64,000 nucleotides of DNA from Paraburkholderia dilworthii (GTDB lineage: Bacteria > Pseudomonadota > Gammaproteobacteria > Burkholderiales > Burkholderiaceae), in NCBI RefSeq assembly GCF_000472525.1, contig NZ_AWZT01000014.1, forward strand, positions 56,210-120,209. The letters are read 5' to 3'. This document shows, one piece after another, positions 55,305 to 62,904 of this stretch (the first letter of the stretch is position 1; each line of letters begins with the position of its first letter). A model generated the notes under the pieces. It was not told where the DNA came from, did not search any database, and was given only the letters and a program-made list of their open reading frames with translations. The position numbers were made by a program, and so were the translations under genes.

Positions 55305-57299
55305 TCAACGACGCAGCAACCACATCAGATAAGGCCCGCCCAGCAGCGTCGCAATCACGCCGGCCGGCATCTGCTGCGGGAAGATCATGTTGCGCCCGAG
55401 CCAGTCCGACAGCACCATCAGCAAGCCGCCGATGAGCGCCGCAACGAGCATCTGCGAGCGCGCGCGCGGAAAGCCGAGCAGACGCGCGAGATGAGGCGCC
55501 ATCAAGCCGACGAACGACATCGGACCGATCACGACCGTCGCGCCCGCCGTCAGAATCGCGGCGACCACGAGCAGCAGCAGCCGCGCGCGTTGTGCGCCCA
55601 CGCCGAGCGCATTCGCGACGTTGGCGCCGAGCGGCAGAATCTCCAGCCAGCGCGCGCCGAGATACGCGACGAGCACAGCAGCAACCGTACACAGGCCAAC
55701 GGCGATGGCCGTCGCGGGCACGATCAGGTAAGTCGAGCCGTACTGCAGCGGACGCAGCAGGTTCGCATAGGCGCCGCCGCTCGCCGTCGCGAGCATCACG
55801 ACCGCCTGCGAGAACGCGCTGATTGCAATGCCCGCGAGCAACACGTGTTCCGGCGCAAAACCGCTGCGGCGGCCGAGCGCGACGATCGTCAGCAGGCAGA
55901 CCAGTGCGCCCGCCGACGAACCCGCGAGCAGCACAGGCGTCGACGGCACCGTGGCGACGACGGCGGCCACCAGCATCCCGAGCATCGCGCCGCCGCTGAC
56001 GCCGAGCAGATCCGGGCTCGCCATCGGATTGCCGGTGACCCGCTGCAGGATCGTCCCCGCAAGCGCGACCATCACGCCGGCGCCGAGCGACGCCACGAGC
56101 CGCGGCACACGCCAGAACCACAGGTCGCGCCATTGCTGCGCGTCCATCCATTGCCAGCCGTGCAGCGTGAGCGAAAAACACAGCGACACGACAACCCCAG
56201 CGAGCAGCAACCCGCCGAGCAGCAGCACGGCTACGGGTAACGCGCGGCGCGGCATCGCGCTGTCCGTCGATGCGGGACGCGGCGCCTCGATGTGCACGCG
56301 GCGCAACATCCACAGCAGCAGCGGACCACCGCAGAGCGCCACCGCGGCGCCCGTCGGCAGCAGTTCGCCGAGCACGCCCGGTAGACTCTGCACAGCCTGA
56401 TCGGCAATTGCCAGCAACAGCGCGCCGACGAGCGGCGCCCACAGCAACTGGTCGCGCAGCCGGCGCGCGCCCATCAGGCGCGCGAGCACCGGCCCGCCGA
56501 GCCCAATGAAGCCGATCACGCCGACCGCGCTCTCCACGAACGCGCTCAGGATCACGGCGATGCCAAGCGCGACCGGCCGCGTCCATGCGAGCGACATGCC
56601 GAGCTGGCTTGCGCTGCCGTCGTCGACAGAAAACAGCGTGAGCGGCCGCACCAGCAGCGCCGCGGCAAGTCCGCAGGCGAGCACCCGCGGCAGCAGCCAG
56701 ACGACGCTCGCCCAGCCGTTCTGCACGAGCGACCCGCCGCCCCAGACGAACACGGATGCGAGCGAGCGCTCGAACACAATCGTTAGGAGAACGGATAGCG
56801 CGCCGCAATACAGATTCACGATCATCCCCGCCAACACGATCGATACGGCGGCGAAGCCCTTGCGCCAGGTCATCGCCACGGTCGCCAGCATCGCGAGCGC
56901 GGCGCCCGTCAACGCAACCGTGAAGCGCATGTCGGCCACCAGCGCGGGCGCGATGACGGCGGCTATCGTTAGTGCAAGATAGGCGCCCGCCGACACGCCG
57001 AGCGTGAGCGGCTCTGCAAGCGGATTGCGCAGCACCTGCTGGAACACGACGCCGGCAAGCGACAACGCAGCACCGGCTATCAGCGCGATGGCGACGCGCG
57101 GCAGCCAGCCATAACGCACGACGAGCTGCGGCAGCGTCGCGTCGGCGCCGGATAGTACGACGCCCGGCCATTGCGCGACAGGTAGCCGCGCCGACAGCGT
57201 GCGATAAACGAGCCACGCGGCGAGCATCAGCAGCAGCACGGGCAGCCGCCACGCGCGAGGCGCGGCAAAGGCGGCGACGGTCGCCGTCGAGCGGTTCAT
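55305..57299 (-). CDS. fhuB: FhuB-like Fe3+-siderophore ABC transporter permease (two fused halves)
   Basis: A 664-aa inner-membrane permease made of two FecCD-type halves, each with about ten membrane segments, as in E. coli FhuB. Both halves contain the coupling motif for the ATPase: LGVSAGAYLALTIAAVIAPA, PLAEPLTLG and GFIGLGGPVLARLMG in the first, then GNPMASPDLLGVSGGAMLGM and SFVGLMAPHLARLLGFPRAR in the second. Its ATG overlaps the stop of the binding-protein gene in ATGA. It would import ferric hydroxamates or a related siderophore. No FhuC-type ATPase gene is in the window. Confidence 0.93.
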   Translation of the reverse strand: MNRSTATVAAFAAPRAWRLPVLLLMLAAWLVYRTLSARLPVAQWPGVVLSGADATLPQLVVRYGWLPRVAIALIAGAALSLAGVVFQQVLRNPLAEPLTLGVSAGAYLALTIAAVIAPALVADMRFTVALTGAALAMLATVAMTWRKGFAAVSIVLAGMIVNLYCGALSVLLTIVFERSLASVFVWGGGSLVQNGWASVVWLLPRVLACGLAAALLVRPLTLFSVDDGSASQLGMSLAWTRPVALGIAVILSAFVESAVGVIGFIGLGGPVLARLMGARRLRDQLLWAPLVGALLLAIADQAVQSLPGVLGELLPTGAAVALCGGPLLLWMLRRVHIEAPRPASTDSAMPRRALPVAVLLLGGLLLAGVVVSLCFSLTLHGWQWMDAQQWRDLWFWRVPRLVASLGAGVMVALAGTILQRVTGNPMASPDLLGVSGGAMLGMLVAAVVATVPSTPVLLAGSSAGALVCLLTIVALGRRSGFAPEHVLLAGIAISAFSQAVVMLATASGGAYANLLRPLQYGSTYLIVPATAIAVGLCTVAAVLVAYLGARWLEILPLGANVANALGVGAQRARLLLLVVAAILTAGATVVIGPMSFVGLMAPHLARLLGFPRARSQMLVAALIGGLLMVLSDWLGRNMIFPQQMPAGVIATLLGGPYLMWLLRR

Positions 57300-58255
57300 G
57301 CGGTCACTCCTTGCAGCGCTTTCGCGAGGCTATCGGCGAAACGCATCGACGCAACGATACCGCCGAGCGCCGGCAGCGGGCCGATGTGCTGCACCCGATG
57401 CTGCCTGACGAACGGCAGCGCGCCCCATAGCGGGCTTCGCGCAAGTTGCGCAGCCACGCCCGGCGGCACGCCGATAGCGACGACTTGCGCATCGGTATGT
57501 CTCGCGAGCGCGCCCAGGTCCGCTTCGGTCATGCCTTGCGGATCGGCGAGGCCCTGCCACGCGTTGTCGATTTGAAGCGCGTCGAGCACCCCGCCGAACA
57601 GGCTGTTTCTGCCGAACACGGCGATATGCCGGTCGTCGATTGGACGTAGCAAATAGAGCGGGCGTCCGGTCGCGCGAAAACCCGCGAGACGCGCGGACGC
57701 GTCGGCGAGCACGGCGTCGGCGCGCGCGAAGAGCGCATCGGCCGCGGCGTCGCAGCCGAGCGCGCCGGCAAGCTTGCGGGTCGCGGTATGAACCGCCGGA
57801 TAAACGTCGATGCCGGGGCCGAACAGTTGCACCGTCAGCGTCGGCGCGATCCGTTCCAGCAACGCACGCAGCGGCGCGTGCCATGACGTGATGACGATGA
57901 GCTCGGGCTTGAGCGCCTCGAGCACCTCGAAATTGGGCTGGTACAGCAAGCCTGTGTCGACGACCGAAGGCGGCAACGCCGGAACGCCGTCGAGCTTCGC
58001 ATACCACGAGGGACGCGCAACGCCGACGGGTACTACCCCGAGCGACAGCACGACTTCCGTCAGCGGCCAGTCGAGCACGACGACGCGCGCAGCCGGACTT
58101 GCAGGCGAGCCAGCAGCCACACTCGCGACCGTGCGCCCTGCCAAACCGACGGCCGCCGCGCGCGCGAACGGCGCGCCCGATGCCGCCAGCGCCGCCGCGC
58201 CGAAACCCGCGAGCGCAAGGCGCCGCTTGCCGCTAAAGCTCATACCCGCCGTCAT
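57296..58255 (-). CDS. fhuD: FhuD-like Fe3+-siderophore periplasmic binding protein
   Basis: A 319-aa substrate-binding protein of the FhuD/BtuF class. The N-terminus MSFSGKRRLALAGFGAAALA has a twin-Arg-like KRR before the hydrophobic core, in keeping with Tat export of FhuD. The binding fold follows: VVLDWPLTEVVLSLGVVPVG, LLYQPNFEVLEALKPELIVI and ALGCDAAADALFARADAVLA. Its stop overlaps the fhuB start in ATGA, and the upstream TonB receptor gene ends 46 bp before, so receptor, binding protein and permease form one unit. The ATG at 58255 is the choice; 58243 is also possible. Confidence 0.92.
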   Translation of the reverse strand: MTAGMSFSGKRRLALAGFGAAALAASGAPFARAAAVGLAGRTVASVAAGSPASPAARVVVLDWPLTEVVLSLGVVPVGVARPSWYAKLDGVPALPPSVVDTGLLYQPNFEVLEALKPELIVITSWHAPLRALLERIAPTLTVQLFGPGIDVYPAVHTATRKLAGALGCDAAADALFARADAVLADASARLAGFRATGRPLYLLRPIDDRHIAVFGRNSLFGGVLDALQIDNAWQGLADPQGMTEADLGALARHTDAQVVAIGVPPGVAAQLARSPLWGALPFVRQHRVQHIGPLPALGGIVASMRFADSLAKALQGVTA

Positions 58256-58301
58256 GACGACACGTGCCGCCAGCCATCCGCGCAGCCCTTCGTCATTGCC
58301 G

Positions 58302-60491
58302 TCACCATTGGTAGCGCGCCGTTCCGAGCACCGTACGCGTCGCACCCCAGTAACAAACAGCCGCTGTCGTGCAGTACGAGATGTACTCGCGGTCGAACAC
58401 GTTGTTCAGATTGAGCGACAGGCGCCAGTTCTGGATGTCGTAATGCGCGCCCAGGTCGACGAGCACACGCCCCGGCACCGTGAACGTATTGGCTGCATCG
58501 CCCGCAGAACTGCTCATATAGCGCACGCCCGAGCCAAGGCCGAAGTTGCGCAGCGGTCCGCGGTGGAACGTGTAATCCGCCCACAACGAGGCCGTGTTGC
58601 GAGGCGCGATCGTCGGACGCTTGCCAAGGCTGGCAGCCGTCGTGGTGTTCGTCACTTCCTGGTTCAGATAGGTGTACGACGCGATCACCTTCACGTCCGC
58701 GGTGATGTTTGCGTGCGCTTCCAGTTCGACGCCGCGCGAGCGGATCTGCCCGGTCTGTAGCGCGCTGCCCGGATGGTTTGGATCGGTCACCTGCACGTTG
58801 TCCTGCGTCAGCGTAAACGCGGCCAGCGAGAAGAAGCCGTCGAACCAGTTCGGCTGATAACGCACGCCGGCTTCGACCTGCCGTCCCTTGGTCGGCGAGA
58901 ACGGAGCACCGGAATACGTTGCGCCGAGCACCGGCTGGAACGAACGCGAGTAGCTGATGTACGGTGCAATGCCGTTCTCGAATTCATACGCGAGCCCGGC
59001 ACGCCAGGTGAACGCGTGATCGTTCGAGTGGTAGGTCGTGCCGGCTCCGGTAGTGAGCAGCGTGGTCTGCTGGTTGCCGCCCGTCCAGTCCTCACGCACC
59101 CCGAAGGTCAGCACCCAGTTGCGCCAGCGCGCCTCGTCCTGCGCATACACGCCGACGGTGCTCAGCGAATAATCGAGGCGCGTGTTGGCCTGCTGCGTCG
59201 GCAGCGACGAGAAGTTCGGGTTGTACAGATCGACCGTGCCGAGGACGGAGTTGCCTTCAGTGTCGCCGAGCATGGTCCGCTGATAGTCGAGGCCGAACAG
59301 CAATGTGTGCTGCACCGGGCCCGTCGTCACCTTGGCCTGCGCGTGAGTGTCGACCTGGAACTGCGTGTAGTGCTCGTTGTCGACGTTGCCCCACATCGAC
59401 ACCGTACGCTTGTCGGCGCCGAGCGCGCTCGTTACCGACGTCTGGTAATAATGCTGATCGATATGCAGATAGCGCAGATTCTGCGACACGCTGACTTTGT
59501 CGTTGATCGCGTGATCGAACTGATAACCGAACCAGTATTGCGTGCGGTGCATGCCGTCGCGGTCGGGATCGCCGAAATATTTATCCGGGCCGAGCCGTCC
59601 GTTCGGATTACTGAAGAGTGTCGCGCCTGCCGGAACGGGGTTAAAAAGGCCACCGTTCGGATCGCGCTGAAAGCTGCCTTGCAGCGTGAAAGTGGTGTCC
59701 CGGTTCGGGCGGATCGTGACCGAAGGCGCGATGGCGAGCCGCTGGTCCTTGATCTGGCTGACCTGCGTCTCCGCAGTGCGGGCCACGCCCGTCAGACGGT
59801 ACAACACGGTGCCGTTCTTGTCGACGGGACCGCTCAGATCGAAACCCAACTGATAGTTGTTGTGGTTGCCGATCTGCATCATCACCTCGTGATACGGCTG
59901 CTCCATCGGCAGCTTGCTCACGTAGTTGACGAGACCGCCCGGGCTGCCTTGCCCGTACAGCACCGAGGCCGGACCATGCAGCACTTCCATGCGCTCCATG
60001 AAATACGGGTCGATGCGCGGTGTCGCAAAGCGCGGCGACTGGTACAGATGCAGGCCGTCCAGATACGAGTCGAGCGCGAAACCGCGGCCGTAGAGCTGGT
60101 CGAAACGAATGTCGGTGCCGTCCTGCGAATAGACGCCCGGCGTATAGCGCAGCGCCTGGTCGACGGTCTGCGCGCCCTGGTCGTCCATCTGCTGACGCGT
60201 GATGACGGACACGCTCTGCGGATTCGTCAGCAACGAGGAATCCGTCTTGGTTCCAGTCATCGAACGTTTGGCGACGTAGCCGACGCCCCCCTGTGGGTCG
60301 TCAGCAGAACTGCGCACCTGAACCGCAGGCAATTCATTCGAGGCATCGGTGCCCGAGGCAGCGGCCGGCGACTCCTGCGCATGCGCGCCAAAGCCGGCGA
60401 GACCTAACATCGACGCGACGTAAATCGGGCGCAAGTGCGGCAAGCCGCGCTCCCCCAGAGAACCGCATTTCGCTGCCTGCTTTACCTTCAT
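58302..60491 (-). CDS. TonB-dependent siderophore receptor (second copy)
   Basis: A 729-aa outer-membrane receptor that would take up the ferric form of the siderophore made by the adjacent NRPS. The signal peptide ends AHAQ near residue 38. The plug shows LLTNPQSVSVITRQQMDDQ, ALRYTPGVYSQDG and the VLHGPASVLYGQGSPGGLVN signature. The barrel ends in an aromatic residue (RYQW). A ribosome site of the GGGGAA type lies before the ATG. It stands 208 bp after the NRPS stop and has its own Fur-like box, then leads into fhuD-fhuB. Confidence 0.94.
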   Translation of the reverse strand: MKVKQAAKCGSLGERGLPHLRPIYVASMLGLAGFGAHAQESPAAASGTDASNELPAVQVRSSADDPQGGVGYVAKRSMTGTKTDSSLLTNPQSVSVITRQQMDDQGAQTVDQALRYTPGVYSQDGTDIRFDQLYGRGFALDSYLDGLHLYQSPRFATPRIDPYFMERMEVLHGPASVLYGQGSPGGLVNYVSKLPMEQPYHEVMMQIGNHNNYQLGFDLSGPVDKNGTVLYRLTGVARTAETQVSQIKDQRLAIAPSVTIRPNRDTTFTLQGSFQRDPNGGLFNPVPAGATLFSNPNGRLGPDKYFGDPDRDGMHRTQYWFGYQFDHAINDKVSVSQNLRYLHIDQHYYQTSVTSALGADKRTVSMWGNVDNEHYTQFQVDTHAQAKVTTGPVQHTLLFGLDYQRTMLGDTEGNSVLGTVDLYNPNFSSLPTQQANTRLDYSLSTVGVYAQDEARWRNWVLTFGVREDWTGGNQQTTLLTTGAGTTYHSNDHAFTWRAGLAYEFENGIAPYISYSRSFQPVLGATYSGAPFSPTKGRQVEAGVRYQPNWFDGFFSLAAFTLTQDNVQVTDPNHPGSALQTGQIRSRGVELEAHANITADVKVIASYTYLNQEVTNTTTAASLGKRPTIAPRNTASLWADYTFHRGPLRNFGLGSGVRYMSSSAGDAANTFTVPGRVLVDLGAHYDIQNWRLSLNLNNVFDREYISYCTTAAVCYWGATRTVLGTARYQW

Positions 60492-60591
60492 TCTTCTTGT
60501 TCCCCTTTCTTGTATCCCCGAGTCAGGAGCGGCGTGCGTGCGACGCTCCTGGTGCCCGGTGATTCTCTCAAGACGGGATATTAATGTAAAT

Positions 60592-60607
60592 AATAATCGT
60601 TCGCATT
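60592..60607. promoter_or_regulatory. Fur-like box upstream of the second TonB receptor
   Basis: AATAATCGTTCGCATT matches the core of the Fur box at 52921 in 13 of 16 positions. It lies about 100 bases upstream of the receptor start on the minus strand, within an AT-rich segment. Iron repression of the receptor-fhuD-fhuB unit is the likely role. Confidence 0.7.
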
Positions 60608-60699
60608 CAGCATTTTTAATCTGTGGGAACGTCAGACACAGGCGCTAGCCGGACGCGCATGCAATGTGCGCCCGCCCACTGATGCGCCACGCGACCCAC

Positions 60700-62904
60700 T
60701 CAGGACTCGCCGCGCGACAGAGCTGACGGCTCGCCGTCGCGTTGTGGCAGCGACTGCGCGAACCACTGCGCAAGCTGAGTCGCGAGGAGCGGATGGTGGA
60801 CGATGCTCGAGTGAGTCGCGTCGATGTCAAACTCGTGCAGCCGGCTGCGTGTGCGCTCCGCCCACGCCATCCTGCGTCGCGGGTCGGCGATGCGCAGCGC
60901 GCGCCACACGTGCAGATCGCAGCCGACGCGCGGCAGCGCATGCCGGGACATCAACTGCGCGTGCATGGCGTCGGCGGCGAGCGCGTCGCCGAGCAGCGAC
61001 GGCCCGGCCGCAGCGAGCAGAGCCAATTCGGGCGCCGCCACGCGACCCTCGTCGACGACGGCCTGCGCACCGTCCTCGCGATGCGTCGCCGTATCGACGA
61101 TACCGACGAACGACACGCGCGCGCCGCGCCGCTCGAAATGGTCCGCGAGAGCGATCGCGAGCCGTCCGCCGAACGACCATCCGAGCAGCGCGTAGTCGCC
61201 GTGCGGCTGGAGCGCTTCGATGCACTGGGCGTAGTGCGCGGCGAGCGCCTCGAAGGTGTCGCCTTGCCACGGTATGCCGCGCACCGCCGGCGCCTGTATC
61301 GCGATCACGCTCACACGGCCGTTGAGCGCTTGCGCTAGCGTGCGGTATTCGCCGACCATGCCGTAGCCCGGATGCAGACAGAACAGCGTGGCCGGCGCAC
61401 CGAGCGCGTTCAACAGCACGGCCGGCGACTGCGCGACGCGGGCGGGAGCATTCCCATTCTGCGGGCGGCGGCGCGCGAACCAACCAGCGAGCGCGTCGGC
61501 GGGCGGCACCGGCAGGCTGAATTCGTAGACGGCGCGCGCAGTCCAGCTTGCGGCGACTGGATCGTGCCGCGCGCGCGTCGCGAGCGACTCTGGAACCGCG
61601 CGGCGCGAATCGGTCGTCTCTGGCTGCGGCGTGGCGGTGCGCAAATGGTCGAGCAGTTGGCCAAGGGCGGACTCGAACGATGCGAGGAGTTTTTCGGCAA
61701 GCGCATCCGGTACGAATTGCGGGGCGTAGCCCCAGCTCAACGTCAGCGAGTCGCCTGCAATCCAGCCATTGATGTCCAGCGCCCGGTCGGGAAGCCGTGC
61801 GCGAGGCGCGATGGCGTCGCCTGACGATTCGGTCGCGAAGGCGAAACGGCCTGCGTCGTCGAACGTTTGATCGAAGCGGCCCAGGTAGTTGAAGCCGATC
61901 TCGGGGATTGGCAGCGCTCGCAGCGTCGAGCGGCTGACTGCGTCGGCGCAGCAGGCCAGCAGCCCCCAGCCGAGGCCGCGCAGCGGCACGCCGGCCAGAC
62001 GCTCGTGCACGCCCCGTAGCGTGTCGGCGGAACGCGTGCCACGCGGCAACGCGAGTGGATACTGGGTCGTAAACCAGCCGACAGTGCGGCTCAGGTCGGC
62101 ACCGTCGATCACGTCCTCGCGGCCGTGGCCTTCGAGTTCGACCAGCACTTCGTCGCGCAAAGTCATATCGCCGATGGTGCGCACGAGCGCGGCCAGCAGT
62201 ACTTCGTCGACACGCATGCGGTAAGCGCGCGGCGCTTCGCGAAGCAACGCGGTGGTCAGTTCGGGTGATAGTTTTTTTTGCAGCGTCTTTTGCGGTTGGG
62301 GATGCGGACGGAGTGCGGGGAAGAGCGGGCCGGCGCGCAATGCGGGCGCGTCGAGCGCGGTTTGCCACCACGCGAGTTCGGCGACGCGTTCCGATGATTC
62401 GGCATACCGATGAAGCGCGCGCACCCAGGCGCGCCATGACATCGACGGCGCGGGCAGTGTGATGCGCTCACCGCGCTCGGCCTGATCGTAGGCCGTTTGC
62501 AGTTCTTCGAGCAGCACGCGCCAGGATACGCCGTCCACCGACAGGTGATGAATCGCGATCAGCACGCGCGTCTCCTGCGGCGTCTCGAAGTGGCCTACGC
62601 GCCAGAGCGGGCCGTGTTCGATGTCCAGGCTCGACTGGATGCGTTCGCAGGCGGCTCGCAGCCCGGACAGTGATGCGAGCTTTTCGTGCTGGACGATGGG
62701 TGGGTTGCGGCTGTGCGATGGTTGGGATGTCTGTGTGGTTTCTGGTGTCTGTGTCAGGTGTGATGGGGGTGACAGGTTTGAGGCTTCTGAGGCTTCTGAG
62801 GCTTCTGAGGCTTCTGAGGCTTCTGAGGCTTCTGAGGCTTCGGAAGGTTGCGACGCTTGCGCTGCGTGAGCCGCTGCTCCCGCTTGGGCCGCACCTGTGT
62901 CCAT
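60700..62904 (-). CDS. NRPS 3' part: C-terminal epimerisation domain and thioesterase (in shifted frame)
   Basis: This frame carries the rest of the termination module. Epimerisation motifs run in order: IHHLSVDGVSW (the HHxxxDG site), VDEVLLAALVRTIG, ELEGHGRED, LSRTVGWFTTQYPLAL and IGFNYLGRFD. A thioesterase follows, with the GxSxG nucleophile in LLGWSFGGRLAIAL and the His of the triad in DATHSSIVHHPL. The upstream half of the same epimerisation domain is in another reading frame (see the neighbouring entry). The ATG at 62904 is only the first start in this frame, not a natural N-terminus. Either a single base is missing or extra in the gene, or the sequence has an error. Product class: likely a siderophore released by the thioesterase. 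Confidence 0.85.
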   Translation of the reverse strand: MDTGAAQAGAAAHAAQASQPSEASEASEASEASEASEASEASNLSPPSHLTQTPETTQTSQPSHSRNPPIVQHEKLASLSGLRAACERIQSSLDIEHGPLWRVGHFETPQETRVLIAIHHLSVDGVSWRVLLEELQTAYDQAERGERITLPAPSMSWRAWVRALHRYAESSERVAELAWWQTALDAPALRAGPLFPALRPHPQPQKTLQKKLSPELTTALLREAPRAYRMRVDEVLLAALVRTIGDMTLRDEVLVELEGHGREDVIDGADLSRTVGWFTTQYPLALPRGTRSADTLRGVHERLAGVPLRGLGWGLLACCADAVSRSTLRALPIPEIGFNYLGRFDQTFDDAGRFAFATESSGDAIAPRARLPDRALDINGWIAGDSLTLSWGYAPQFVPDALAEKLLASFESALGQLLDHLRTATPQPETTDSRRAVPESLATRARHDPVAASWTARAVYEFSLPVPPADALAGWFARRRPQNGNAPARVAQSPAVLLNALGAPATLFCLHPGYGMVGEYRTLAQALNGRVSVIAIQAPAVRGIPWQGDTFEALAAHYAQCIEALQPHGDYALLGWSFGGRLAIALADHFERRGARVSFVGIVDTATHREDGAQAVVDEGRVAAPELALLAAAGPSLLGDALAADAMHAQLMSRHALPRVGCDLHVWRALRIADPRRRMAWAERTRSRLHEFDIDATHSSIVHHPLLATQLAQWFAQSLPQRDGEPSALSRGES

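Noticed and set aside
60827-62437. A 536-codon minus-strand frame within the NRPS region
   Set aside because: It overlaps the thioesterase/epimerisation frame with no motif of its own and is Arg/Ala-rich shadow sequence.
62780-62842. Tandem 9-bp repeats considered as a CRISPR array
   Set aside because: There are no spacers between units, the unit is too short, and it is inside a coding region without cas genes near.
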